DNA of 64,000 bases from Adiantum capillus-veneris (GCA_014529385.2 CM043962.1:92828180-92892179); one strand, 5' to 3'; counted from the first letter of the stretch, positions 47,444 to 58,296 are shown. The notes: generated by a model from the sequence alone, not told the origin. Numbers and translations are program-made.

Positions 47444-47875
47444 TCAAGGAAAGAGGATATTATATAAACCGGGTGGCCACCCTAAGGCTAGGCCTCTATC
47501 CTCATCATCTAGATAAATAAAATCGTTGTCCGTGAGGCCATAGTCTTCCTCGGTTTCTATTAGGTCCTCTTCATCATCCTCTTGTGCAAGCATGCTAGTC
47601 AAGAACCTCGTGATGCGTGGATACTCATCTTGTGCAAAAGAATAAGCATGTGCCATTGGAGACACATTCGCTACTGGGTAGGGATCACTAGTTAGCCATA
47701 GACGTATCAACCATTCTAACTCCTCAAAATTTCTCTCACATGCAAGGCTCTCTATCAAATCCCATTTGCAAGAAAGTATAGGGTAGCATACGTAGAACAC
47801 TTGTTGAAAAGACAAGGGGTACCTTTCATCAAAAATAGAAGTGCATGCCTCTGGTGAAGTAGCCATTTCTGACAA
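47444..47875 (-). CDS. uncharacterised 143-aa acidic protein in element F
   Basis: Clean ORF from ATG 47875 to a stop at 47444 lying between the gag-protease ORF and the 3' LTR. It starts MSEMATSPEACTSIF and has an aromatic/Cys stretch (FQQVFYVCYPILSCKWDL), then two acidic runs (EDDEEDLIETEEDYG and YLDDEDRG) and ends in WPPGLYNILFP. No known domain, signal peptide or membrane span is evident. Position and strand suit an accessory ORF of the element; it could also be chance. Confidence 0.5.
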   Translation of the reverse strand: MSEMATSPEACTSIFDERYPLSFQQVFYVCYPILSCKWDLIESLACERNFEELEWLIRLWLTSDPYPVANVSPMAHAYSFAQDEYPRITRFLTSMLAQEDDEEDLIETEEDYGLTDNDFIYLDDEDRGLALGWPPGLYNILFP

Positions 47876-48148
47876 GACAGATAGATTTGGTTAGGCCTTT
47901 AAAACATAAGAGTTGTTTTTGTGTGTTGCTTGAGTTGACACGGTGAATTTGGACTTATATGTAAGATCTGATAGGGTGCTCTCTCATTGCTAGGCGCTCT
48001 TGCTCTTTACTATTTTTGTTTTTTTGTGAGTATAAGGCTATATATATACATTCCCTAAGATCGGAGATTGAGAGGTCAGGGAAAAAGGTTGAGAGGGAAA
48101 CAAATGAATGATGACTGTCAGCAAACACTCCCCCCTTCCTTGGGTAGA

Positions 48149-48364
48149 TCATACCGTTTGAAATGAGCTTGTCACCCTTTGAAACCAATTGTTCCAGTTG
48201 GTAATAGGTGAGGATTTTTGCCAGTAGTTTTCTATTACCCTAGGTGCCTCGTCAAGCTGCAAGGGTGGTAAGGTACTCTCCCAGGATCGAACTTGAAGTG
48301 GTTCATTAGGTGATTCTTGAACACTGGGAGGTGTGGATTCTTTTGTAGCTTCATGGAGGTCCAC
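48149..48364 (-). CDS. small ORF in element F, probably a frameshifted C-terminal part of gag-protease
   Basis: A 71-codon frame in a different phase starting shortly after the gag-protease stop. It is rich in Pro, Glu and Trp (PLQVRSWESTLPPLQLDEAP) and ends RVTSSFQTV. There is no good ATG: the apparent start is GTG. It may be the tail of the preceding protein after an indel. Confidence 0.35.
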   Translation of the reverse strand: MDLHEATKESTPPSVQESPNEPLQVRSWESTLPPLQLDEAPRVIENYWQKSSPITNWNNWFQRVTSSFQTV

Positions 48365-48399
48365 TACTATAGATGGAGGCTGTGTAGAAGCTTTTACCT

Positions 48400-51300
48400 C
48401 TATGGATGTATTACATGATGAGCTAGAATCTTCATGGACTCCCCCCTTCCTGAGCTAGGTGGAACAAATCGTTCTTTCTTTGGTACCCAAACTAGCTCGG
48501 GAGCGGGTGTGTAGCATTCTGTGATTTTTTTCTTTCCACGATCCTTGATTCGTTTTGGAGCTACGGGATTGGGTTTACATGGGCCAGGTGACAGGTAAGA
48601 GTACACTTTACGTTTTGGCACCCAGATTTGATCATTTCCTTGATAGTAGCCTTGGGCTTCCAATAGTCGTTTAGGGATCCATCGCAACATTTTCTTACTT
48701 TTCTTGGAGCGAGTGGTACGTTTCTTACAAGGCTTCTGTTTTTTAGCACTAGCTATGGTCACTAAAGAAGCTTTAGGGACCCACTTGTATGTTTTCTTCG
48801 TTACATTAGGATGAGTCTTGTCGGAAGCGATATGCATTGCTTGTAGCATATTTAAGGGTACAAGCATTTCATCCCCCTCAGGTGTGACCCAAGTGGTTCC
48901 TCTATTTCCCCAGGTATCTATGGTTGCAGCTAGGTGTACCCAGTCTACGTTGTCCGACTCAGTCATCCCAGGTAGGATATCCATATAAGGAGAATCTTTG
49001 CCAATGTCTGTATCCTTCTTACAAGTGTAACAATATTGTAGTGGGGCCGAGTGAACTGTGGTGTCAGAGCGATGATCAATAATGGTTTTACTCCCTAAGG
49101 GGTGTACCTTACCAGTCACCAAATCCACTCTAAGGACAGAGTCTTGGAATTGCAAATAGACATGATTTTTAGACCAATCGTGAACCATTTGTGCTTCCCT
49201 CATGAATGGTCGTCCTAAAATCACTTCATATGACATAAGGTGTTTAGAGAAATCCATTACAATGAACGTATGTCATACCTTGTGTCCTAGAACTTTGATC
49301 TTAAGATCCTTGAGCATCTCCATAGGTTTGGCTATGGTACCATTTGCCATCTTTACCACAATGTTAGTAACACTGAGGCGGGGTTTTCCCATGGATTCCC
49401 AACAATCTTTTGTAACGATGCTAACTCCCGCACCACCATCAAGAATTCCCTTTATAGTTAATCCCTTGGTAGTGATGGGTAGGGTCGCATTAGACTCGTC
49501 GCCTTCAAAATACTGCCCTAATTCGTTAATGGGTACCTCGATCACAGACTCGTGTCCATCTAAGTCAAGTGATTGCACATGATTTTCCTCATCAATCATA
49601 ATCGAGTCAGGCCTATTTGGTTGCGCAAACTGCGGTAATCCCGTTCGTAGCTCTCCGTTAAGGAATGCTCGAAGTGCAAGGAATAACTCAGGATCTCCAT
49701 ACAGCTTTGCTATGATCGTGGTTCGGACCTCAGAAGACATGAAGTCCACTAGTTTGGCAACATTCATTGGCGTTTTGCAGGGTGTAGGTCCTTGACTAGG
49801 AACTGGTGAGGATGGAATCTCATATTCCTCAATGGGATCAGGTATTCCTTCGTTAAACATCCTTTCCAACAAGAAAGGTGTATGCTCACTTTCTGATGTC
49901 CCGTCCTCACTCCCTTCTTGGATGATACTAGATATGGCTAACGGTCTATGGTTCATGTGGGGTGGATGAACTTGCGTGGGAAACATTGTGTCATGAATTT
50001 TGACCTGCATGGGTTCTGGTTCTAGTTTCCTTTGAGTCTCCTCCACTAAACCTCTTAGATGTTTCACCTGCTCAATCTCGTCTACTGGGTTTGGGTACGT
50101 CCCAATCTTCTTTTTACGATTCTTCCCTTTTTGCCCCTGCGGTTTATCTTGGGGGTCTTGGATTGGATTTGGAAACACTTGTGGTGTTTTCAGAGGCCCT
50201 TTAGGGTTTTCTCTTATTCGGTTTTCATTTGGTTCCATGTTACGGTTTTCTTTGTCGGTCTTTCCCTTTGTGGTATTGGCTCTAGTCTCCATTGTCTCGA
50301 CTGAATCTGAATCATCCTCGAGGTCATTCATATACACGGGGTCATCTCCTGTTCCTATGTTTGTTTTGGAACTTGGCTTTGAATTTTCCGTATTCTGCGA
50401 CTTCTTCCTTTGTGTCTTCTTTTTCTTTGCTTGGATAACTGACGCGGTATCTCTCTCTTCGAGGATATGGCCTGGCCCTTGAAGCATGGACCGTGTAATC
50501 GCATAAGCGGGTGCAACGGGTGGTATTGGCGATGTCACACTAGCAATTTCGACCAAATTTAGGGGTGTGATTTTAGGCGCATTTGGGTTATAGGGGCATT
50601 GGGCAATCAAGTGATCTATGCCACAACGATTACATGTGAGTATTGGCATTGCAGACGTGCTCCCTTGATTCATTTGCATCTGTGCAGCATTCTTTTGCAG
50701 CCTAATAGGGCACTCCGCTGCTCGATGTGGTCCACCACACTCGTAGCATTGAAGAGGTGGCCTCCTAGCCTGGGTGTTGATATTTTGACCTCTGGATGCG
50801 AGAGCAGCAGCTTGATAAACCGGCTTGACTTGCCCCCAACAATCTTCCATGTAGTATATAGGACATTCTTCCAATGTATCAAGTCCGTAGGCAATACTAG
50901 TGTCTATTTCCTCCTCACAGCTATCTGCATAAGCATTAGATGGCTCGCAACCCACTTGGTTCATAGGGGCGACTCTTGGATGCGGGGGCTGCGGTCCTAG
51001 CACAGGAGGTGGTAACGGTGTAGCTTGTACAACATTTTGAGATCTAGGGACCATGTGTTGCGGTAGTTGCTCAACAGGTGGAGTAGGCATCAATACAGGA
51101 GCTCGAGGCGCATCCTTCCAGGCTACAGGTGGTCTATTTGCCATCATACGTTTGATCATTAAACAATCCTTAGCTTGGTGACCATACCTACCACATGCGT
51201 TGCAAGTTCCATTAAATTTTACTCTAAACGTAGGGCACTCACTAGTGCTATGTGGACCTAAGCAAATGGAACACCATTGTTGCTCCCTTCTTGGATACAT

Positions 51301-52014
51301 GTGACTATTTTGAGGGGGTCGATTATCCTTAAGAGACTCTTGGATTGCCTTGGTGAGGTCTGTCAAGAATGTCTCAAATACCTTTGGCTCATTGGCAATG
51401 GGCTTTGCAGTCATGGGTTCATACTCAATGGCTTGTGAGCTAGTGGATCTCGTGTCAGTAGACACCCTCATGCCTGCTATCATCAAGTTGTCCTCTAATT
51501 GGATTGCATTGGCAGTGACATCTTCCCAGGTTGTGATACCTCTAATCACTAGTCCATTATAGATTCCTTCATTCCTCAACCCTCGAATGAATCGATCAAG
51601 TAGTTGGTTATTGTTGAAGCGCTCATTTACAGGGCAGCGAGAGTTTAAGTGCTTTAGACGACTAATGAAGTCCCTTACTGACTCTCCTTCCTTACGTTCG
51701 GCCTTCTGTAGCTGAGATGCTACACCCCAAAGCACACCTTCTCGTATGTACTCCTTTAGAAACAACCTTCGAAGGGTAGGGTAGATTGTTTTCTCGTCCA
51801 CCCTTAGGGTCCTATACCAATCTCCAGCCTTCCCACTTAATGTCAAGCTTAAGGCATTGCACTTATGTAGTTCGTTGCGTTCCCCTAAGGAATCACATAC
51901 TTGTTCAAACACTTCAATGTGTTTCCTAGCATCTTCATCCCCATTGAATTTTTGCGTGAGTTTGGCAATTTGTACTGCTTTACTTCTAGGCTCTCTATCA
52001 GATGCATGACACAT
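48400..52014 (-). pseudogene. element F gag-protease polyprotein, single in-frame stop
   Basis: About 1200 codons in one frame, interrupted only by TGA at 49273-49275. It begins just after a frame change from the upstream ORF. A Retrotrans_gag domain (KFNGDEDARKHIEVFEQV, LSGKAGDWYRTL, RDFISRLKHLN) fills the first 180 residues. Two CCHC knuckles follow at about 250-290 (CSICLGPHSTSEC, CNACGRYGHQAKDC) and two more at about 420-475 (CYECGGPHRAAEC, CNRCGIDHLIAQC). A Lys/Pro-rich linker leads to the protease: ILDGGAGVSIV before the stop and VILGRPFM after it. Downstream is a Lys-rich tail with WVPK, WIPK, WVPK and WVPK motifs, related to the tandem array at 8.3-16.9 kb. Read-through of the TGA or a recent mutation are both possible. 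Confidence 0.9.
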
Positions 52015-52034
52015 ATTTTCCGCGATAGATCGAC

Positions 52035-53327
52035 CTATGGTTTGAGCAAAGCTGCCAAGTCACCTATGTGAGGAGGTAGGGCCGGTGGAGGTACTCTTGG
52101 AATCATATGTGGGAGAGGAACGGGTACCGGTCTTGGCATATGTGTAGATGATGCAGGATATGGAACATAACCGGGCATAGGTCCACTCGGATAAGAGCTA
52201 GGGAGGGGCACTCGAGGAGCATAAGCAAGTGGTACAATTGGAGGTGTGGGGGCCATGTGTGCATAAGGGGCTAGAGGCACATATGGTCGAGGCCCCATAT
52301 TAGGTACTACAACACTAGGTAGTGGCACTGCGCTAACCGTAGATGTCATCGGTACATTCTCTGTTAGGCTTATCCCTGGAGTGAGCACTGTGTTTTCCTT
52401 GATAGAGGGTTGAGCCAAGTTAGGGAAGCTAAAGTTTTCGCTCGGAGGCTCAGATTGCATAGAGACCCCAGGTGAAATGACGTAAGATGGGTCCATGGGG
52501 CTCATTAGAGGAGTCTCCATTTGTGATAGAGTAGGCTGTTGAGCCTTGCTCGTATCCAGAAATCTCATGGGGCCAGTTGAGAGTATATTTACCCCTCGGT
52601 TTTGCCTTTCTAATTGAATAATGCCATGGATAACATTACAGATCATTTTCTGTTGATCTTCGATGCTCGTGGCACTAGAGGTGGATTGTACAATCTCTAT
52701 CCATCCTACATGGTAGGCGTGGCCAGAGTGTAGATCCGTCAACACCTCAGTGTGGAGGTCGTATGTCCAATGATCATTAATGAACAATCCTTCTAGAGTC
52801 GACGTGTTAACGGTTTCTTGTGAGGTAGAAGCAATGTTGCTCCCCGTGGTTTTACTTGTCACCAACGGTACTCTAGAGGGAACTTCTGAAGGAGTCAGCT
52901 CAACAGGGCCTTCTTGGTAAGAAGTTGGCAGGATATCCACATGGACACTCTTTGGGGGTGTGGGGTCCACGTGCGATGTGAAAGGAGAGTCCACTTCCCC
53001 ACCCCCTTCGTGTGCTTCATTTGCATCAGGTTCCGAGCGAGTAGCTCTACCTAATGTTTCCATGAAATGGCTAAACATACTAGTACTAGGCTGTGGAGCT
53101 TCGGGAGGTGCATGGCCTTCTCTCTCAGTGTTTTGGGTAGGGTATGCTTCCATGATTTCTGAGTCGGAGGAGCAATCACTAGCGGCTATTTTAGGGTCTT
53201 GGGTGGTGCTACCTTGTGTCCCCGCTGAGGGTCTAGAGCTTATCGTGGATGGGTAATGGGTGTCCGTATGAACAGAGGCACCCTCAATATGCTCGTGTTC
53301 TAGCACCCGCCCAGAGCGTAAGTGCAT
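52035..53327 (-). CDS. element F N-terminal gag ORF, 430 aa, Ser/Thr/Pro-rich
   Basis: Starts MHLRSGRVLEHEH; an (L/T)RSGR start is common in plant Gypsy gag proteins. The next 200 residues are low in structure and Ser/Thr/Pro/Glu-rich. A folded-looking stretch (DHWTYDLHTEVLTDLHSGHAYHVGW) and a helix (DQQKMICNVIHGIIQLERQN) follow, then a Pro/Met-rich tail (PHMIPRVPPPALPPHIGDLA). It ends at 52035 where the frame shifts by one into the gag-protease ORF (GRSIAENMCHASDREP), so the two were probably one protein or are linked by frameshifting. Confidence 0.75.
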   Translation of the reverse strand: MHLRSGRVLEHEHIEGASVHTDTHYPSTISSRPSAGTQGSTTQDPKIAASDCSSDSEIMEAYPTQNTEREGHAPPEAPQPSTSMFSHFMETLGRATRSEPDANEAHEGGGEVDSPFTSHVDPTPPKSVHVDILPTSYQEGPVELTPSEVPSRVPLVTSKTTGSNIASTSQETVNTSTLEGLFINDHWTYDLHTEVLTDLHSGHAYHVGWIEIVQSTSSATSIEDQQKMICNVIHGIIQLERQNRGVNILSTGPMRFLDTSKAQQPTLSQMETPLMSPMDPSYVISPGVSMQSEPPSENFSFPNLAQPSIKENTVLTPGISLTENVPMTSTVSAVPLPSVVVPNMGPRPYVPLAPYAHMAPTPPIVPLAYAPRVPLPSSYPSGPMPGYVPYPASSTHMPRPVPVPLPHMIPRVPPPALPPHIGDLAALLKP

Positions 53328-54248
53328 GTGCTTCTGATACCCTAAGGTGTCAAAAAGCTGCTCTAGGAGGCCTTGTGACTAGTTTTTAGCGTGTTTTTTG
53401 TTTGTTTTTTTGCTAGATTTTTTAGAGCGTGTCGTGGAATGGGCCGTGTGATAGCTCGAAACGAGCGTATCGGTCAGAGGGTCGTGCCGTGCTTTACAGC
53501 CCTCCGTTTGGTCACTCTATGCCCTCGAAATCCCTAAAACTATCAATTTCCAGTAGGGAACTAGGCCCAAACTAGAAAGTCTAAGGGTGCAAGTGGGAAG
53601 AGAAAGGAGGAGAGTGGAGGACTTGTCCCACATGCTCTCATTCTCTCTTGAGGGAGTAGGGTATATATATAAGAGTGAGTCTAGTACATATCATAAGATT
53701 GAGGACTGAGGCCTGGGCTTGGGCTTGGGCTTGGGAAAATGATCCCGATCTATCTTTTATACAAACCAACCCATCCGTTTTAAGAGTCACGTTTTTTATT
53801 TTCGAAAAATTTAGCCACCCGCTCGCTCGTGTTTTTATTTTTCAAAATTTATTTTTTTTAAAATAATTTTTTTTTTCCCAAAAAAACCCTTTTTTTTTTA
53901 ATGCAGAAAATACAGAAATTGAAAATGCAGAAATGCAAAAAATTGAAAAAACGCAGAAATGCAAAAAATTGCAGAAATTGAAAACGCCGAACTTGAAAAT
54001 GCAAAAATTGCAGAAAATTGAAAAACGCAGAAATGCAGAAAATTCCAGAAATTGAAAACGCCGAACTTGAAAATGCAGAAATTGCAGAAATTGAAAAAAC
54101 GCAGACAATAGCAGAAATTGAAACTTGACAACAAATGCAGAAAACGCAAAAAACAGAAATCTCCACACACTCCTTCCCTGTCTTTCCTATGATAGAAATT
54201 GCACCACAAGGAAGCGTAAAGTGCTAACCGAGCTTAGTGTAGGGCATA
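53328..54248 (-). other. 5' leader of element F with short tandem repeats
   Basis: No gene is seen. 53903-54147 is built from variants of AAATGCAGAAATTGAAAACG; a longer unit with GAAATTGAAAACGCCGAACT recurs at 53973 and 54048, a period of 75 bp. A (GGGCTT)n stretch at about 53711-53736 and poly-A/T runs at 53840-53900 are also present. Such leaders often carry packaging signals, but none is demonstrated. Confidence 0.7.
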
Positions 54249-54266
54249 TCCCCGGCAGCGGCGCCA
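54249..54266 (-). other. primer-binding site of element F, Asp-tRNA type
   Basis: Minus strand TGGCGCCGCTGCCGGGGA, one base different from the classical plant Gypsy site TGGCGCCGTTGCCGGGGA; it follows the 5' LTR after a short T run. Confidence 0.88.
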
Positions 54267-54270
54267 AAAA

Positions 54271-54513
54271 TGTGCGCTCCTTGCCGCACTGTCGAAGCAA
54301 GGGACTTGCCAATACACCGTGTGTGAGCCACAAACGGCTCCAAGCACACAACAAGCCTAAACTAGCAAGCTCAAGAGAACAAAGGGTGTGTCACTCACCG
54401 CTCTACGCTCGCCTTCGTGGTGGATTCCTCGCCGCGATGAAGAAGAAGCTGCAGTCGTGCCGCGCTCAACCGCTTCGCCGCCGTCGTGCCTTCGTAATGC
54501 TCGATCGCACACA

Positions 54514-54595
<82 letters not shown>

Positions 54596-54886
54596 AGGAG
54601 GTGAAGAAGAAGAAGATGGAGATGGAGATGGAGCAAGAGCACTCTTCAATTGCACAAATGAGAGAATGAGTAAAAATTAGGTTTAGTTGGCTTTTATAGG
54701 AGCTCACCCCATTCACACTTGGGCGCCCATGCTTAGCCAACTAACCCCTTGAATGTCCAAGTTAAAGTGCGCCTCTCATCGGCGATCACTCTACCTTTCC
54801 CTATTGGTCCGACAAGCCCGGTACCTGACTCTAAATAATACAACGTTTATAAATCATAGGGCGTCCGTGTGCCGTGAGGGTTAACA
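54271..54886 (-). repeat. 5' LTR of element F
   Basis: Nearly identical to 45506-46097. Differences seen by eye are single substitutions plus a longer (CT)n tract (about 54513-54572) and one fewer GGAGAT unit. TATAAAAG on the minus strand near 54690 is the likely TATA. Confidence 0.95.
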
Positions 54887-54891
54887 CACAA

Positions 54892-55250
54892 CCACAAGAA
54901 GTGGATACCCTTGGGAATACAGAAGGGAACATCAACACTCAACAACAAAATGTTAACATTAGAAATGACCAATATGGACTCTTGCTTCAAGTAAATATGG
55001 TTGTTTCGGTAATATCCATTGTTCTTAAATAATATACTCTTTTTTGTTTTTGACTACTTATATGTATGCACACAATGATTGGAGCGACTAATTATTTTGG
55101 ATGGTTCTCCACATATACTGCACATGGTACAGTGAAACTGGAAAACTCCCATGAGCTTGACATATGAGGTATTGGGGCCATAAAACTTTGTATGTGTAAT
55201 GGCACTGAGTTTCTGCTACAGAAAGTCAAACATCTTCCCAAATCGATAAA
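54892..55250 (+). pseudogene. continuation of the Ulp1-like gene after element F
   Basis: Joining 45505 to 54892 keeps the acidic frame: ...ESCTTQ before the insertion and PQEVDTLGNTEGN after it, to LLLQ at about 54990 where CAAG/TAAAT-type sequence suggests a splice donor. The remainder to 55250 has no clear coding signal and may be intron or flanking DNA. Confidence 0.6.
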
Positions 55251-56690
55251 GAGTTTGATGTCTATTTGGGTTACACCACTATTTCTTAAGAATTACTATA
55301 TTTGGTAAACAAACCATGCTCCATGGGAAGAATTAGAAGATGGATACTCATTCTCCTTGAATTTGATTTTATGATGGTTATAAGGTGTGATTAAAAAAAC
55401 ATGTCATGGGTGATTGTTTGCCTTGCATACCAAATGGCAAAGTTCCCACTGGAGTTGACGATGAGTTGACACTTCCCTCTTTATGGTTGAGACCATGCCC
55501 ATGTGGAGTAAGAAGATTGTTAACAGTTTAGTTAGTGGTTTTTCAGCCGAAGACCTTTGAAAGGATTTAGCTTGGAAGTTAATCAAGGAATGCAAACCTT
55601 ACTATCTAATTACCAGAACTCTTTATAAGCAAGGAAAAGATGACATTCATAGGTGATGTGCTCGTGAGGAACCACATATGGGCATAGTTGGTGGTCACTT
55701 TTTAGAAGATTTGACAGCTAAAAAGATATTACAATCGTGCTACTAGTGGTGTGATTTATTTAAGGATGTGCCACTTTTTACAAAGGGATGTGATGAACGC
55801 CAACATCATGCAAATCCAAAAAAAAAGAAAGATAAGATGTCCCTACATCCTATTAAGGTAACTCAGCCATTTGAAAAATGGGGCCTATATGTTTTGTGTC
55901 CTGTTAGTCCTATGGTACGTAACACTCAACCTTGGTATATTATTGTTGCCACTAACTATGTGGCAGAATGGGCTAAATCTAGGGACACATGTAAAGCTGA
56001 CGAGAGGAGAAGGGCTAAATTTCTTGTTGAGAATGTTATTATCCAATTTGGATGTCACTTTGAAATTGTCAATGATGTCAATGGTATCCATTTTATAAAT
56101 AAAGGGATAAAAGAACTCACATTAGGTTTCATGATATCACATCACAAGTCTACACCTTATTATCCACAAGAAAATGGCAAAACCAAGAGTACCAACAAGA
56201 TTCTAATTTCTATTTTGACCAATTGAAGCTCATCATATGGATTGTGACATGAATCTTGCATCTCTCTCTGGGCCTATCATACTGCTTACAGAGTGAATTG
56301 CACACTATTTAAAATAGTATCTGGCCAAGAAGTGATAATGCTCTAGGAATTTGTCATTCCAAGTCTTCATGTGGCTACTCAAAAAGGCTGGGATGGTAAT
56401 CTCCTAGTTGAGCACTTTTGGAGGAGAAAAGGCAATTTGTTGTGCAAAATTCCCTTGTGGAGAAGGATAGACGGAAGAAGTGGATAAATCACCATTTAAA
56501 ATACAAGGATATCTATGTTGGGGATAAATTCCTTATGTATGGAATGTGTAATGAAAAGAAGAAGTTGAAATACATTGTGAAAGAACCCTATAGAGTATAT
56601 GAGATTACACCACAAGGTACAATTCGTGTGGAGACTCTAAATGGAGTTGAAACAATTGGATTTCTAAACAATACTATGACCCCCTAAGCC
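55251..56690 (+). pseudogene. Gypsy integrase fragment, catalytically dead
   Basis: Plus-strand pieces from about 55460 read the HHCC zinc-binding region and then, at 55768-56226, the integrase core: EKWGLYVLCPV, IVATNYVAEWAK, IVNDVNGIHF and STPYYPQENGKTKSTNK. The first catalytic Asp is Tyr and the Glu is Lys, so it cannot work. A further stretch at 56418-56687 (KDIYVGDKFLMYG, YIVKEPYRVYE) is the C-terminal GPY-like domain. Several stops. No LTR is attached; the parent family differs from G1. Confidence 0.85.
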
Positions 56691-57630
56691 AAAAAGAATT
56701 ACCTGCCATCCACATTTTCCATATGGATTTTTGGCCATGACATATGTTCTTTGTGGTATTGCATATGCATAGCTGTTGACACCTTCTCAGAGATTGCTCA
56801 CAAATACAATTTTACACGCACAAGGATAGTCATAGATTCTTTTGACACAGTAGATCCACAAGTATCTTTGACAATAACAGGTGTCACGATTCATATGTAT
56901 GACATTTGTGGTTTGGCTTGCTCTACCCTAGTTGGTTGTCACACATCTTGATAAGTAACAGATTTGCTAGAGATAGCTGTTCACAGGCATTATATCGAAG
57001 ATTTTTGCTCCAGTGGGAGTTGCATGCATGTGGTTTTATGTGTAATTAGCACTTTGAGAGTGCATGTGCTCTGTTGAGAGCATTGAACCCCCACATGGAG
57101 GTGAGTTTAGTAAATTTGTAATCTTTGCTTGCACACTTGTTGGCACTTATTTGTGCATATATCCTGCAGTGCACATTGTGTTGTGAATATTGTCTCTAGA
57201 TGCCACTGAGGAGCTTATTTTGGCTTGATTCGGTAGTTCTTGTCGTTTTTGACAGTCGATCCAAAAGAGCCCTTTCTGAGACTGTGGCTAATTGTTGTGT
57301 CTGCTTAGCCTTTTGTGAGGGTCGTTCATTAGTTTTTTAAAGCCAAACACTAGGATTTGGGCCACCTAGTGTAAGGTGGATTATGTTGCTAGAGATCCCT
57401 ATTTGTGGCCTTGCTATAGGATATGTATAGAGGGTATAGGTTCTTTGATGCCAAGTTGGCAGTCTTTTGATCGTGTTCTTTTTTTTTAGTAGTGTATGTG
57501 ATTTGATGAATTGTCAGCACTCTTTTACGGTTTATGCATCGTTTTTGTTGATTTTTAGTTGAGATTTTGGTCTCTGTACAATGGAGATATTTGCAAAAAA
57601 TTCACCATAAATTCTTAGTCTCGCTTGCAT
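56691..57630. other. no gene seen; possible leader or LTR of Copia D
   Basis: AT/GT-rich sequence. TGTTGACACC at 56774 could start an LTR and the stretch before 57640 could be the leader of the Copia gag that follows, but neither a primer site nor a second LTR copy was found. Confidence 0.35.
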
Positions 57631-58296
57631 TTTCTCTTGTTAGTTATGATTGGATCCTCTGAGAAAAAGCATATCATATCAAGAAGTTTGATGGCACAAA
57701 CTTCACAATATGGAAGCAATGAATGCTTGATGTCTTGGTCATTAAGGGCCTTGCAACACCATTGAAAGAGTGCAAAGAGGGCCTTTACACTGATGATCAG
57801 TCGGAGGAGCTTGATGCTCGTGCTATGGTGACCATTTGCCTACACCTCGGTGAGTTTTTTTTCTTTACAATTATGGACAAGACTATTGAAAGGAAATATG
57901 GGAGTCATTATGATCAGCTTGGGATGGCAAGTGTGCCTCAAATAAAGTTTTTCTAATGAAAATCCTCATGCATTTGAATATGAAAGAGGGCAGTAGTGTC
58001 AGCTCACACAAATGAATCCAAAAATTTGTTTATGCAACTTACACCTAAGGGACACAGTTTTGATGATGAAATGAAAGCTATTTTCTTGCTATGTTCTTTG
58101 CCTTCATCGTGGACATTTAACACTACCATTAGTAACTTTGTCCTAAGGGTAAACTCGCTTTTAGTGATGTTACTAGTGCTTTGCTTAGGAAAGAGATTAG
58201 ACATCAGTCTCTAGATACTAATGGGCATGGTGTTGCATATGTGGCTAGTGATAATCATCCTAGGCAAAGAAGTCATAGTCATAGTCACGATCGATC
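57631..58296 (+). pseudogene. Copia D gag fragment (different family from A/B/C)
   Basis: Reads KKFDGTNFTIWKQ in a shifted frame, then MLDVLVIKGLATPLKE, LDARAMVTICLHLGE, and after stops LTPKGHSFDDEMKAIFLLCS and LPSSWTFNTTISNF, the usual Copia UBN2-type gag order. It stops abruptly at about 58296 in an Arg/Ser/His-rich stretch, where the minus-strand Copia B begins. Confidence 0.82.

Larger units (their letters stand above)
45506..54886 (-). mobile_element. LTR retrotransposon F, 9.4 kb, gag-protease only, young insertion
   Basis: LTRs at 45506-46097 and 54271-54886, target duplication CACAA (45501-45505 and 54887-54891), Asp-tRNA-type primer site and polypurine tract all present. Minus-strand coding: an N-terminal gag ORF, a gag-protease ORF with four zinc knuckles and W(V/I)PK repeats, then small ORFs. 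I find no RT, RNase H or integrase motif between 46.1 and 48.4 kb or elsewhere inside. The two LTRs differ at only about half a dozen substitutions by eye, apart from microsatellite length. This is the profile of a non-autonomous element mobilised by a partner. Confidence 0.92.

Noticed and set aside
53711-53736. GGGCTT repeats resembling telomeric DNA
   Set aside because: Only about four units, not the plant TTTAGGG repeat, and inside an LTR element leader.
53842-54209. Overlapping frames of about 100 codons rich in Phe, Cys and Ala
   Set aside because: They are translations of the short tandem repeat in the element F leader, not proteins.
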